Source of the DNA: an uncultured Lachnospiraceae bacterium
GTDB lineage: Bacteria; Bacillota; Clostridia; Lachnospirales; Lachnospiraceae
DNA length: 64,000 bases
Assembly: GCA_946558465.1 (NCBI GenBank)
Contig: CAMNTM010000003.1
Location: forward strand, 186,001-250,000
Direction: 5' to 3'
Below the pieces are notes generated by a model, which saw only the letters and a program-made list of their open reading frames with translations, was not told where the DNA came from and did no database searches. Within the stretch, counting starts at the first letter, position 1, and the number at the start of each line of letters is the position of its first letter. Shown piece by piece: positions 1-9,790 of this stretch. Both the position numbers and the translations under genes were made by a program.

Positions 1-2061
1 ACAATCCGCAAATGCCCCCTCCCCTATACTTATAATCCTTGACGGGATAGATATACTTTTTAAAACCATATTATCCGCCATCGCTCTGTCATAGATAGAA
101 GTAACATAACTTGGAAGCGTCAGGCTGCTCATGTCGGCCGGAATATCAAGCAGACGGCTGCTCCCGGCACTGTCCAATACAAGTCCCGACTTTGTTACAG
201 AGTAAGTTTCAGAAATTCCCAGTATCTTCCGCACCTGATCCTTCCAGGCTGATTGATAGTCTGAAAGAGAACCCGGTTTTACAAATACACTGCAGGATGC
301 TGAAACTCCCAGATGTAATGCCGGCGGAGCGGGTGCATAGGAAATGATTACCTTTAAATTTTTATTGTGTAAAAAGCAGTCCTCCGGCATCTCCTTTAAG
401 CTTTCCGGCAGCCTGACTGCCGTCAAAAGAGTACAGTTTTCAAAGGCTCCTTCATCTATGAATTCTATCCCCGAATCAACAAGGCTTACTACCTCTGACG
501 ATGCCGTACACTCAACTAAAACTGTATTTCCTTTTTCATTCTTACGGTAAACACCCAAAGCATCCCACCAGCAGACAAACTCCGCTTCTCCGGCTTTCCG
601 GTAGCCTTTCCTTCCGCTGCTCTCTTCTGCATACTCATAACGCGTCTGAGCCCCGCCTGATGTCTTAAGAAGCTGCAGCGATGCCGCTTTACCATATCTA
701 TTTACTAATATTCTTCCCCAGGCTGCCAGATATGCTTCATATATTCTGTCCCCTTCTGAATCTGGTACTAATATTTCCGCAGTTACCGGACTATTCTCAC
801 TCATATATAGAAAAGTAGATCCGGTAACTGCCGGCGGTGTAGATGCCTTTACAATAATCCTGTGCATCACAGACGTATCAGCATACCCAAAAGCCACACT
901 TCCGATAGACCTTACACTCTCTGGAATCACAATCGTTCCTACATATGAATCCATAAAAGCATAATCCTCGACAGCCGTCACCGTATCCGGAAATTCAACT
1001 CTGTCCATTCTGGAATCAGCAAAAGAATTTTCCCCGATAACTGCCAGGCCGTCAGGCCACTCTAATACCGTCTTCTTTGCAGCCGGCATCAGATAAAGTT
1101 CTGCCTTTCCCGCTTCCATTCTGCGGTACAGCACACCGTCCAAGCTGAAAAAATTAGGATTATCCCCGGATACTATAAACTTCTCCAAAGAGGTAAAACC
1201 GTTTGATCCAAGCCCCATGCCGATGTCTGTTACTGTCTGAGGAATCACAATCGTCTTTATTTTCTTCCTTGTTTCCGCCGGCTGGCCGCGTCCAAGTTCA
1301 AGACTTTTCGTACCTCCCGGTACTACAAATACCTCACTGTCACCCGTATAATCATAAGAAATATCTCCATTTACACCCTCTTCAAACTTATCCTTGTCCG
1401 TATATCCCGGAATCAGATTTCCATCCTTATCCTTAATAAATGTTCCTTCAAAATACTGTCCATTATCATTCTTTCCTGCATGATCTGCCACCCAGACAAG
1501 CGCATCATCCTCGCTGTCAAATTCTATCTCCTGCCCATTTACATATATAACAAATTTTTTCTCCGGCGGTTTTTCTCCTTCTTGGCTGCTCCCGCCGCCG
1601 GGCCGGTTTGTTCCCGGATGATTTCCTTCTCCCGGAACGGACACATTTCCACCAAATCCTGGGCCGGACATATCCGGATCTACCGCCGCACTGACTGTAC
1701 CGGAAGGCTTAGTATTTCCCGTCATCCCCTCTGGAAGAACTACCCTTTCATTTCCGCGGTCCTGCATAGACTCTTTTTCCTCCAGCTCAGGATTCCCGTC
1801 ATTCTCCTTTTCACGGTCGGAATCCTTATTGACATCCTCACTTTCTGCTCCATTTTCGGACAAATCATATCCCGTGCCGTCTGGCGATTCCGAATACCCT
1901 GCTGAATATGACTCACTGATATCTCCCGGATCGAAGCCAAATCTCTGTCCGGACACTCCAAGCACCACAGCAACCGTCATAACAGTAATGACTGCCGCAA
2001 TTCCGGTTCCTGCAAGATGTCTCTGTATATAATTTAAAAGCTTTTCTACATTCTCCCTCAC
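1..2061 (-). CDS. BspA-type leucine-rich-repeat surface protein, membrane-anchored (C-terminal part beyond window)
   Basis: An open frame of 687 codons runs from a GTG start off the left edge, so the C-terminus is missing. The N-terminus (VRENVEKLLNYIQRHL) is followed by a hydrophobic segment at about residues 18-36 with no clear cleavage site, then an acidic, Pro/Gly-rich spacer (residues about 40-175). After that come LRR_5-type repeats with the pattern IVIPxxVxxIGxxAF (for example IVIPESVRSIGSVAF). The start is set by GGGAGG eight bases before the GTG; the GTG overlaps the TAG stop of the upstream histidine kinase, so the two are translationally coupled. BspA-like proteins are usually surface-exposed and bind host or microbial ligands; binding by this one is inferred only. 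Coupling to a kinase without an extracellular domain suggests the pair works as one sensory or envelope unit. Confidence 0.8.
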   Translation of the reverse strand, partial: MRENVEKLLNYIQRHLAGTGIAAVITVMTVAVVLGVSGQRFGFDPGDISESYSAGYSESPDGTGYDLSENGAESEDVNKDSDREKENDGNPELEEKESMQDRGNERVVLPEGMTGNTKPSGTVSAAVDPDMSGPGFGGNVSVPGEGNHPGTNRPGGGSSQEGEKPPEKKFVIYVNGQEIEFDSEDDALVWVADHAGKNDNGQYFEGTFIKDKDGNLIPGYTDKDKFEEGVNGDISYDYTGDSEVFVVPGGTKSLELGRGQPAETRKKIKTIVIPQTVTDIGMGLGSNGFTSLEKFIVSGDNPNFFSLDGVLYRRMEAGKAELYLMPAAKKTVLEWPDGLAVIGENSFADSRMDRVEFPDTVTAVEDYAFMDSYVGTIVIPESVRSIGSVAFGYADTSVMHRIIVKASTPPAVTGSTFLYMSENSPVTAEILVPDSEGDRIYEAYLAAWGRILVNRYGKAASLQLLKTSGGAQTRYEYAEESSGRKGYRKAGEAEFVCWWDALGVYRKNEKGNTVLVECTASSEVVSLVDSGIEFIDEGAFENCTLLTAVRLPESLKEMPEDCFLHNKNLKVIISYAPAPPALHLGVSASCSVFVKPGSLSDYQSAWKDQVRKILGISETYSVTKSGLVLDSAGSSRLLDIPADMSSLTLPSYVTSIYDRAMADNMVLKSISIPSRIISIGEGAFADC

Positions 2062-3800
2062 TACAAAGTCCTCCCAACCGTTTTCACCAATTCCCCAAAG
2101 TCAATCGGTTTCGAAATATGCCCGTTCATTCCAATAGAAACGGAACGTCTCTTATCCTCTACAAACGCATCTGCAGACAATGCATAGATCGGTATCACTC
2201 CTGCATCCTTGCGCGCAAGCGCACGAATAGTTGCAGACGCCTCCCATCCATTCATCACCGGCATCTGGATATCCATCAAAATAGTATCATAATATCCCGG
2301 TTCATGGCTTTCAAACATATCTACAGCCTCCCGGCCGTTTTCAGCTCGTTCTACACAAGCACCCATTTCTTCCAATATACTCATAGCAATCTCGGCATTG
2401 ATTTCATTATCCTCTGCCATCAAGAATCTCATGCCTTCTATCGTACATTCCTTTTCCGGTCTCTCTTCAGTCTCCGGTTTCTTTTCAGACAGAATCCTGT
2501 CCTCTACTATTTCCTGCGGCTGCGAGGAATCTACCGGCAATGCAAGATATACATTAAAATCACTGCCCTTCCCAACCTCACTGTCCACAATAATCTGTCC
2601 ATCCATAAGCTTCACCATGTTATCAGCAATCGCCATGCCAAGTCCGCTGCCGCCATAGCTTTTTGCAATGGTTGCCGTTTCCTGCTCAAAAGGCTTAAAA
2701 ACACGCTGTAGAAATTCCGGTGTTATACCCTTTCCCGTATCACGCACACGTATCATAAAGTGAACCTTATCCTCCATCCGGTTCATCTGCCGGAAGGTTA
2801 CTGTAATCTGACCTCCGGGCGGAGTAAACTTCACAGCATTAGACAAAAAATTGACAATAACCTGTGACAAACGCAGCTCATCCCCGATCACACGTCTCAC
2901 ATCAAAATCAAGAATCTCCAGCTTAAATATAACCCCCTTTTCCTCTATTGTCTTTTGAAACATCGTCCGAAGCTTCTCTGCAAATTCAAACAAATCAAAG
3001 GGCTCACTGGCAAGCTCCAGCTTCCCGCTCTCTATCCGGGACATATCCAAGATATCATTAATAAGGCCAAGCAAAAACTGCGACAAGCTCTCTGCCTTTT
3101 CTAAATATTCTGAAATCGCTGCATATTCCTCCGAACTCTTACAGTAATCATCCATGCGCGCCGCACTCATCCTGCTTAGAGCAAGCATTCCCAGTATTCC
3201 ATTCATTGGTGTACGGATTTCATGTGACATATTCGACAAAAAGTCAGTTTTATATTGTACATCTCTATGTGCCTGATTAATCTCCTCTCTAAGACGGGCA
3301 ATCTCAGCCCGTTCATACGTATTTTCACGAAAACGAAACAGATACGCCTTTCCGTCCTCCGAAACCGCCGCTGTCAGCTCGTACCATACTTCCTTTCCGT
3401 CTGGTTCCCTGCTTACAAAATTCTGTACCAGTTCCCCTTCTTCATCCCACTCTTTCCATTTTCTCATGAATTCACGCCGGTATTCTCTAGTCGTAACTTT
3501 CTCCAAAGCTTCAATATCTGTCTCTATCTGCTGCGCACGAATGCCCCACATCTTTTCCGCATTCTCACTTAGATATAAAAGCTTCTTGTCACTTCGACGA
3601 AGTATCATATATACGATATCCTCTGACCTGTTTACATTACGAAAAAACATTCTCTCATACCGGAACCGACGTTTGTTTTCTCTCTCTCTGCGGTATAAAC
3701 GCAGATTAACAGCTATTACTGTCAGCGCCAGCCACAATAACAATAATAAAGCTGCCGCGGTATATAGGATATTATATGGTGTTATTCCTGCATGCGCCAT
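2061..3800 (-). CDS. Hybrid sensor histidine kinase / response regulator
   Basis: A 579-residue protein. It has one membrane segment (residues about 10-32), a PAS-like region (about 60-160), a HisKA dimerisation domain with the phospho-acceptor in SNMSHEIRTPMNG (H193), a HATPase_c domain with the GSGLGMAIA box, and a C-terminal receiver domain with phospho-Asp in LMDIQMPVMNG (about D510). The start at 3800 is preferred over an ATG 23 codons upstream because AAGGAG lies eight bases before it. There is no extracellular sensor domain. No separate output domain follows the receiver, so signal must pass to a partner, a phosphotransfer protein or another regulator. It is coupled to the downstream BspA-like gene through a TAGTG overlap. 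The stimulus is unknown. Confidence 0.88.
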   Translation of the reverse strand: MAHAGITPYNILYTAAALLLLLWLALTVIAVNLRLYRRERENKRRFRYERMFFRNVNRSEDIVYMILRRSDKKLLYLSENAEKMWGIRAQQIETDIEALEKVTTREYRREFMRKWKEWDEEGELVQNFVSREPDGKEVWYELTAAVSEDGKAYLFRFRENTYERAEIARLREEINQAHRDVQYKTDFLSNMSHEIRTPMNGILGMLALSRMSAARMDDYCKSSEEYAAISEYLEKAESLSQFLLGLINDILDMSRIESGKLELASEPFDLFEFAEKLRTMFQKTIEEKGVIFKLEILDFDVRRVIGDELRLSQVIVNFLSNAVKFTPPGGQITVTFRQMNRMEDKVHFMIRVRDTGKGITPEFLQRVFKPFEQETATIAKSYGGSGLGMAIADNMVKLMDGQIIVDSEVGKGSDFNVYLALPVDSSQPQEIVEDRILSEKKPETEERPEKECTIEGMRFLMAEDNEINAEIAMSILEEMGACVERAENGREAVDMFESHEPGYYDTILMDIQMPVMNGWEASATIRALARKDAGVIPIYALSADAFVEDKRRSVSIGMNGHISKPIDFGELVKTVGRTL

Positions 3801-3962
3801 ATAGGTAACTCCTTTTTCAAAAAATGTGTAGTTACAATACATTATACATGATAATGACACCTTTTTCACTAATAATCAGCTCTTAAAAGCTTTTATTTAT
3901 CATTTTTCATCTGACATTTTTTGAATATCATAATTTTCCTATGGTCCATACCTGCAAAACAA

Positions 3963-4009
3963 GGAGACTATCCGCATTGCCCTTCTTAAGGCTCTTTCGG
4001 ATAGTCTCC
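3963..4009 (-). terminator. Rho-independent terminator after the SSS symporter gene
   Basis: A perfect 12-bp stem (GGAGACTATCCG / CGGATAGTCTCC) with a smaller inner CCTT/AAGG pairing lies about 70 bp past the symporter stop codon. On the minus strand it is followed by TTGTTTT. Confidence 0.75.
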
Positions 4010-4078
4010 CTGTTCTATATGTACTAAGCCGCAGATATATGACGCTTCGTACACCTTATATATTAATCCTTTTGTTTC

Positions 4079-5497
4079 TTATTTCTCATCGCTTCGAGCA
4101 TAAACAGCATCAACCGAAACCTTCGGACCATTCTGTGTCAGTGCACTTACAACAAAGATTGCGATAAATGCCAATGGTACAGATACAATTGCACTCTTAA
4201 CTCCGCCAGGGGATTTCAGAATAACGTCCCACAGAATTGTCATAACTGCACCCACAGCGATACCTGCAATTCCGCCGGCCTTCGTAGCCTTCTTATAGAA
4301 CAGAGCACAAATCAAAGCCGGAGTAATCGTTGCACCGTACATGGTATATGCATACATTTGTACTGACAAGATATCCGGGAAGTAGAAGCCGAGTACGAAT
4401 GCAAGAACTGCTACGATTATAATGGAAATACGAAGTACATTCAACTTCTGCTTATCATCCGCATCCTTTTTAATATATAAGCCCCAAATATCGTAAGTTA
4501 AATTAGACGCTGTAGAAAGCAGATAGGAATCTCCTGTTGTAACAATAAAGCTCATACACGCTGCCATTACAATTCCTCCAATAACCGGCGGCAGGAACTG
4601 CGCAGACAACTGGAACAAAACGGTATCTGGTGAATCATTTGTCGGGAAAGCAAAAATTGCGCATGTAATAAGACCGATAATCAATGCACATACAACAACC
4701 TCTGCTAATACAAGACCAACATTTGATTTTCGTGCAGTCTTACTGTCTTTTGCAGAGCTGAATCTCTGAATCATATTCTGGTCACCGAGAACCAGGAACA
4801 ATGTCGGAAGAACATACCCTGCTGCCTGTGTAAGAGTCAGCGTACCAAGCAGGGAATTCTTTCCCTCCGGCAGATTAGACAAAAGACTCCCAAATCCGCC
4901 GAACTGTCCGCTGACGCAGAAGATACCAGCCAGAAAACCGCCCACCATCAGGAATGCAGAAAGTGCATCTGTGTAAGCAACACTGACCATACCTCCAATA
5001 AGAGCAAGCAGTACCATAAAAACCACACACAAAATTGTCGCTATCTCAAAGGGCATGCCAGTTGTAATGGAAATAATATTTCCAGCAGCCTTGAACTGGG
5101 AAGCTGTTGTTCCAATAAATGCAAGAACAATACAAATTGTTGCAAGCGCCCGTGCCGCAGAACCGTAACGCAGCTCGAAAAGCTCTGGAATCGTATAGGT
5201 TGTACTCTTTCTTACTGCACCTGCTATAAAATACAGAAGAATCATACCAAGCGGAGCGCCTGAAAATGCCAGTATACCGAAAAGAGGTCCATTACTATAA
5301 ATTAAACCTGCAGTTCCTGTGATACCGCCGCCGCCGCACCAAGTAGCGAGAAGCGTACCAACTAAGACTATCATCGGAAGACTTCTTCCTGCAACCGCAA
5401 AATCATCTGAGCTTTTTACCTTTTTCCGACTTAGATAAAGACTAACACCTACCATGAAAATAAGGTAAACCAAAACACAACCAAATAATAAATTCAT
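4079..5497 (-). CDS. Sodium:solute symporter (SSS family), substrate unknown
   Basis: A 472-residue integral membrane protein with about 12-13 hydrophobic segments and the SSS signature near the N-terminus (SSDDFAVAGRSLP, then LATWCGGGGITGTAG). SSS transporters couple inward Na+ movement to uptake of sugars, amino acids, carboxylates or nucleosides. The start at 5497 follows AGGAGG nine bases upstream; the longer reading beginning 10 codons earlier would overlap the pepT stop. It lies 13 bp downstream of pepT and ends at a strong terminator, so it is the last gene of a pepT-symporter operon. That context favours a peptide-derived or amino-acid substrate, but the sequence does not settle it. 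PutP at 29.1 kb is another member of the family. Confidence 0.88.
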   Translation of the reverse strand: MNLLFGCVLVYLIFMVGVSLYLSRKKVKSSDDFAVAGRSLPMIVLVGTLLATWCGGGGITGTAGLIYSNGPLFGILAFSGAPLGMILLYFIAGAVRKSTTYTIPELFELRYGSAARALATICIVLAFIGTTASQFKAAGNIISITTGMPFEIATILCVVFMVLLALIGGMVSVAYTDALSAFLMVGGFLAGIFCVSGQFGGFGSLLSNLPEGKNSLLGTLTLTQAAGYVLPTLFLVLGDQNMIQRFSSAKDSKTARKSNVGLVLAEVVVCALIIGLITCAIFAFPTNDSPDTVLFQLSAQFLPPVIGGIVMAACMSFIVTTGDSYLLSTASNLTYDIWGLYIKKDADDKQKLNVLRISIIIVAVLAFVLGFYFPDILSVQMYAYTMYGATITPALICALFYKKATKAGGIAGIAVGAVMTILWDVILKSPGGVKSAIVSVPLAFIAIFVVSALTQNGPKVSVDAVYARSDEK

Positions 5498-5510
5498 ATT
5501 CTCATTCCTC

Positions 5511-6755
5511 CTATGCGTTCTCTGCAAATATCTTCAATAACCTGATAAGAATCTCAACATTCTTTTCCATAGACTGTATAGATGCATACTCAAAGCGTCC
5601 ATGGGCATTCTCGTATCCGGCTGTAATGTTCGGACATGGAAGTCCTCTCTGGGAAAGCCATGAACCGTCTGTTCCGCCCCTCATAGCAATTTCAAATGGC
5701 TCTACTCCACAGTCTTTCATTGCCTGCTGTGCATAATCAATCATGTACGGCACCTTCTTTACAACCTCTCTCATGCTGAAATACTGATTCACCCATGTGA
5801 GCTGTACCGTACCTTCTCCATACACTTCATTCAGCCGCTCTACACATTTTTCTATATATGCCTTCCTGTTTTCAAAGAGATCTCTCTCATGGTCTCTCAC
5901 AAGACAACGGACAAATGTCCTCTCCACCGTTCCTTCAAAGACAAATGGATGATAATAGCCTTCCCGCCCGCGGGTATTCTGAGGTCTCTCGAAAGCCGGC
6001 AGCATAGCCATAAATTCTCCTCCTATCTCTACGGCATTTTTCATAATCTTATATGCCGTACCTGGATGTACATTCAGGCCCTTTATAACAAGCTGTGCCT
6101 CCTCTCCGTTGAATGTCTCATAACACATACCGCCCAGAGCATCTCCATCCATAGTATAGGCAATATCTGCTCCGAAACGCTCAATATCAAAATTCTCTGT
6201 TCCTCTTCCAACCTCTTCATCAGGAGTAAATCCAATCTGAATCGGCCCATGAGGAATCTCCGGATGCTTACAAAAATACTCAGCCATCGTCATGATAGCA
6301 GCGACAGCTGCCTTATCATCTCCTCCAAGTAATGTTGTTCCGTCAGAGAAAATCAAATCCTGGCCTATGTACTTATTGAGATTCGGGTATTCTTCATTTT
6401 TCATGATAATATCCTTTTCTGCGTTAAGCAGAACATCTCCGCCCTGATAATTCTCCAATATCCACGGCTTTACATCTGTACCGCTCGCATCCGGTGTCGT
6501 ATCCATGTGTGCAATGAACCCGACTGACTTGCCAATGCCCCCTGGCAGATTAGATGGAATCGTACCATAGACACAGCATTCATCACTCATAGTTACATTC
6601 TGCACGCCCATGGAAATGAGTTCGTCTCGAAGGATTTTGCCCAAATCCTTCTGTTTCATTGTGCTTGGCGCCGTGTCCGAGCCGGCCTGAGACTGCGTGT
6701 CCACGCGTACATAACGCATGAAACGGTCACGGACCTGTTCATAAAATTCTGTCAT
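5511..6755 (-). CDS. pepT: Peptidase T (tripeptide aminopeptidase, M20B)
   Basis: A 414-residue cytosolic zinc aminopeptidase, close to the usual length of about 408, removing N-terminal residues from tripeptides. Visible M20 motifs are the first metal site FIAHMDTTPD, the bridging Asp in LGGDDKAAV, the catalytic Glu pair in TPDEEVGRG, the Asp in MDGDALGG and the C-terminal AMRGGTDGSWLSQRGLPCPN. The start at 6755 is chosen because GGAGGG precedes it; the open frame extends 60 codons further upstream, but that stretch is the promoter/operator region and carries no family similarity. It is cotranscribed with the downstream SSS symporter and lies behind a TetR-family gene, from which it is separated by palindromes. 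The operon probably recovers amino acids from small peptides. Confidence 0.93.
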   Translation of the reverse strand: MTEFYEQVRDRFMRYVRVDTQSQAGSDTAPSTMKQKDLGKILRDELISMGVQNVTMSDECCVYGTIPSNLPGGIGKSVGFIAHMDTTPDASGTDVKPWILENYQGGDVLLNAEKDIIMKNEEYPNLNKYIGQDLIFSDGTTLLGGDDKAAVAAIMTMAEYFCKHPEIPHGPIQIGFTPDEEVGRGTENFDIERFGADIAYTMDGDALGGMCYETFNGEEAQLVIKGLNVHPGTAYKIMKNAVEIGGEFMAMLPAFERPQNTRGREGYYHPFVFEGTVERTFVRCLVRDHERDLFENRKAYIEKCVERLNEVYGEGTVQLTWVNQYFSMREVVKKVPYMIDYAQQAMKDCGVEPFEIAMRGGTDGSWLSQRGLPCPNITAGYENAHGRFEYASIQSMEKNVEILIRLLKIFAENA

Positions 6756-6808
6756 ATTTCGCCCTCCTTTTGCTCCGCATTCCTTTAACACGGTATGTAA
6801 ATTTATTT

Positions 6809-6827
6809 GAAAAACCGACGGTTTTTC
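6809..6827. promoter_or_regulatory. Hairpin between tetR and pepT (terminator or operator)
   Basis: GAAAAACCG and CGGTTTTTC form a 9-bp inverted repeat around one base. On the minus strand the T-rich right arm could end tetR transcription; a position just downstream of a possible pepT promoter (TTGGCT 6855-6860, TATTTT 6833-6838) would also fit an operator. Confidence 0.5.
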
Positions 6828-6859
6828 ATTCAAAAATATGACTAATACTTTTACAGCCA

Positions 6860-6877
6860 ATTTAATCGCGATTAAAT
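6860..6877. promoter_or_regulatory. Perfect 18-bp palindrome, candidate TetR operator
   Basis: ATTTAATCGCGATTAAAT is fully self-complementary and lies in the 157-bp gap between tetR and pepT, abutting a possible -35 box. Size and position match TetR-family operators; binding is inferred. Confidence 0.6.
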
Positions 6878-6912
6878 CAGGCCAAAAAATAATGCCCATA
6901 CAATATTCTATA

Positions 6913-7560
6913 TTATTTAATACGATATACTTCAAGTGTACGATCCAGGCACCGAAAAAATTCTCTCTTTAACTGAGCAATCTTCTCATCGCCTTCCTTG
7001 CAGCTTATCCTGTCTCTCAAAAATCCACCATATAAGCTGTTCAAAGTGCGTCCGATCACTTTTCCGTCCTCTTCTGCAAACCATCCTGAATCAATACAGC
7101 GGCCCAACACCAGATTGTTGTGATATCCGCTGAAATCGGGTGATGTAACTGTCTTCACAATATCGGAATCTAACTTCTTAACCTTATCCGGAAACATCTT
7201 ATAATAACCCCTGGCAATATCTCCAAGCCTGTCTCTATATCTTCCATACAAGAGTCTTTCATAAACCAAAGGATTCTCAAAAGAAAGGTCTACTATACAG
7301 TCCCACGCACGTCTATATCCCGTTATAGCATCCGGAGCCTCCTCATAACATCTGGAAACTTCTGCAACATACTGGCTGAAATATTCCATAGAAGCGTATG
7401 CAATCAGCTCTTCCAAATCATTAAAATAATAATATATATTAGCACTGTTGCAGTGCATCTCTTTTCCCAGTCTGCGTATAGATAATGCCGAAAATCCTTC
7501 TTCTGAAATTATGCGTATTGCTTCTTTAACAAAATTGATTGCCGATATATCTTCACGCAT
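6913..7560 (-). CDS. TetR/AcrR-family transcriptional regulator
   Basis: A 215-residue protein with an N-terminal TetR helix-turn-helix (residues about 8-50: FVKEAIRIISEEGF, then SIRRLGKEMHCNSANIYYYF with the typical YYYF end) and a diverged C-terminal ligand domain. GGAAGG lies upstream of the ATG at 7560. It is the first gene of a possible unit with pepT and the SSS symporter, and a perfect palindrome lies between it and pepT, so local control of peptide use is the simplest reading. A strong promoter (7603-7631) precedes it. The ligand is unknown. Confidence 0.85.
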   Translation of the reverse strand: MREDISAINFVKEAIRIISEEGFSALSIRRLGKEMHCNSANIYYYFNDLEELIAYASMEYFSQYVAEVSRCYEEAPDAITGYRRAWDCIVDLSFENPLVYERLLYGRYRDRLGDIARGYYKMFPDKVKKLDSDIVKTVTSPDFSGYHNNLVLGRCIDSGWFAEEDGKVIGRTLNSLYGGFLRDRISCKEGDEKIAQLKREFFRCLDRTLEVYRIK

Positions 7561-7602
7561 AGTAATTCCTTCCGCTCCTGTCTATTTTTCGACATTTTAT
7601 TA

Positions 7603-7631
7603 ATTGTAATAGAAATCATCGAAAATGTCAA
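7603..7631 (-). promoter_or_regulatory. Sigma-A promoter of the tetR gene
   Basis: TTGACA (7626-7631), a 17-bp spacer and TACAAT (7603-7608) on the minus strand. A GTCAA/TTGAC inverted repeat (7627-7640) covers the -35 box and could serve autoregulation. Confidence 0.7.
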
Positions 7632-7671
7632 GTTTTTGACAACCTTGCAATACTTACTGTATATAAATAAA

Positions 7672-7707
7672 GGAGCCGCAGAAAAAATGAAAATTCACAG
7701 CAGCTCC
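7672..7707 (-). terminator. Terminator of the chemotaxis receptor gene
   Basis: On the minus strand GGAGCTGC pairs with GCGGCTCC (one U-G pair), followed by TTTATTTATATA. It lies about 55 bp after the receptor stop codon. Confidence 0.7.
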
Positions 7708-7762
7708 ATCAAGACCAGATCACACATATTCTCTTTAAATGCTTCAGGCCAGGCCGAAAAGT

Positions 7763-9790
7763 CTACTCAATATGGAATTGGCCAATCAGCTGATTCAATA
7801 TCCTCGCCTGATTAGACAATTCATTAGAAATCGCTGCACTCTCCTCAGCGGCGGTGGAATTTGCTTCAATCACCTTAGACACCTCTTTAATCCTGTTTTC
7901 CACAGAGACAATCATCTCTGACTGCTGGACACTGGCAAGCGAAATTTCATCCATCAAAACCTTAATAGACTGAATACATTCATTAATAACCTGCATTGCC
8001 GAAATAGCAAGGTTGGTGGACTCTGTTCCCGTTTTTACATCGTGAATCGAACGCCCAATCAGTGTACTTGTATTTTTTGCCGCCTCCGAGGACTTTGCTG
8101 CAAGGCTCCTAACTTCGTCAGATACAACTGAAAAGCCTTTACCTGCGCTGCCGGCGCGGGCCGCCTCAACTGCTGCATTCAGCGCCAGGATATTTGTCTG
8201 AAAAGCAATGTCTTCAATAGTTTTTATTATACTTTCAATTTGGGTCGAGGACTGATCAATATTCTTTGTAGCAGTCATCAGCTGCTCCATCTTTTTATCG
8301 GCTTCAGCAGAATAGCCTGTTGCTCTGTCAACCAAATCACTGGCATTACCGCAGCGGACCGTACTATTTTGAATCTGTGCAGTTATATCCGTGACATTAG
8401 ACACCAGTCCGTTAATAGAAACTTTTTGCTGCATTGTCCCTTGAGACAATACTTGTGCTCCTGCAGATACCTGATTCGCACCGCTGTCTACTTGGTTTGC
8501 AATATGCGTAATATCACGCATTACCTCTGTGAGATGAGTACGGATACTCTTCAAACTCTCAGCCAGAACTCTAAAATCGCCAATATAATACGCCTCATTC
8601 TTTTCGACATCCACCGCAATATTTCCATCTGCCATTTCTCCCAAAATCCGGCCGATATCATCAATGGTTTTTCTCAGACAATCACAGACATGATGTATCG
8701 TCTGTGCAATCATGCCTATTTCATCTGTTCTGCCATAAAAGGCTTCCAATTCCTGATCTGCAGAAAGCTCCAGGTTACCCAAACGGCGGATAGCTCTCTC
8801 CATAAGCATAAGCTCTCTGCCTTCCCGATGCAGAATCACCAACGTAATAAATATAATAAACATCGCTACAGCCGCACATAAAATACCTACTGTAATGCGC
8901 ACTGTTACTACCTTCCCATAAACCTCCGCCTCATTGTCGCGAACCATAAAAACCCAGTCCCGATCCTTTAAATACTTATAAACTACTAATTGATCTACAC
9001 CATTTTCGTCTCGATAAGAATATGTACCGGCCTGTGTGCTGCCATTCGCTTTAATCCGCCGTAAAATCTCCTGATAACCGCTGTCGGTTGTCTGAGTATT
9101 TAACAATTCTTCATCCTCATGATAAAGGTACATCCCGGTCTCTACATTTAAAAATACATACTCACTGTTAGGCAGACCCTCAATATCCAAATCCAGCAGC
9201 GCATCCATCAGCCGGCTGGCATAAACACCTGCTCCTACATATCCAAGACAATTCTGATCATCAAAAAGCGGGTAATACATAGAAAGTATCATACTCCCGG
9301 TTCCTGGAGATTCCATAATCCCCAGATTCGTAAGCTTCGGCTCTGCTAAAATCGTATCCTGAAATTCCTTCAATGACTCTCCTGTCCGAGTAGTTATTCC
9401 GATAGCTCCCTGCGAAGTATGCGTCAAAACATAAGTAGACGGAGTACCTATATATAAGCCCTCAAAAACACCTTTTACCGCGGCAAAATCTTCCGTATAT
9501 TTCTGCCCCTGCTGCAGCAGTACAGGATCCTCCGGATTCTCAAGAAGATCACGGACTTCACTTCCTATGGCAAAAGCCGTCATATATTCCTCCGCTGAAG
9601 CCACATAATCATTTATAATAGAAGCTCTGGACTCCACAGCGTCAATCATCTGATTTGTAATGTCATTCTCTACCATAGATGCAACGCGGCTGGATACAAT
9701 GAACCAAAGCAGCAGCATACCGCCTACGGTAATTGCTGTAGTAATAATGCTAATGCGCGTAGCCAGCTTTAGATTTACTAAAAACTTCAT
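7763..9790 (-). CDS. Methyl-accepting chemotaxis protein with extracellular sensor domain
   Basis: A 675-residue receptor. A first membrane segment (residues about 12-32) is followed by a periplasmic-side sensor of about 270 residues that resembles a double Cache domain (YYPLFDDQNCLGYVGAGVY). Next come a second membrane segment (about 303-325), a HAMP-like linker and a cytoplasmic signalling domain. The conserved kinase-contact tip FQTNILALNAAVEAARAG is intact. Such receptors control CheA activity in response to small ligands, often amino acids or organic acids when a Cache domain is present. GGGGGAA precedes the ATG. It is monocistronic, closed by a terminator and divergent from a LacI-type regulator. 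The ligand cannot be deduced. Confidence 0.92.
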   Translation of the reverse strand: MKFLVNLKLATRISIITTAITVGGMLLLWFIVSSRVASMVENDITNQMIDAVESRASIINDYVASAEEYMTAFAIGSEVRDLLENPEDPVLLQQGQKYTEDFAAVKGVFEGLYIGTPSTYVLTHTSQGAIGITTRTGESLKEFQDTILAEPKLTNLGIMESPGTGSMILSMYYPLFDDQNCLGYVGAGVYASRLMDALLDLDIEGLPNSEYVFLNVETGMYLYHEDEELLNTQTTDSGYQEILRRIKANGSTQAGTYSYRDENGVDQLVVYKYLKDRDWVFMVRDNEAEVYGKVVTVRITVGILCAAVAMFIIFITLVILHREGRELMLMERAIRRLGNLELSADQELEAFYGRTDEIGMIAQTIHHVCDCLRKTIDDIGRILGEMADGNIAVDVEKNEAYYIGDFRVLAESLKSIRTHLTEVMRDITHIANQVDSGANQVSAGAQVLSQGTMQQKVSINGLVSNVTDITAQIQNSTVRCGNASDLVDRATGYSAEADKKMEQLMTATKNIDQSSTQIESIIKTIEDIAFQTNILALNAAVEAARAGSAGKGFSVVSDEVRSLAAKSSEAAKNTSTLIGRSIHDVKTGTESTNLAISAMQVINECIQSIKVLMDEISLASVQQSEMIVSVENRIKEVSKVIEANSTAAEESAAISNELSNQARILNQLIGQFHIE

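Noticed and set aside
1740-1973. 77-codon minus-strand frame near the left edge
   Set aside because: It overlaps the long BspA-like frame, which has repeats, a membrane segment and a good start site.
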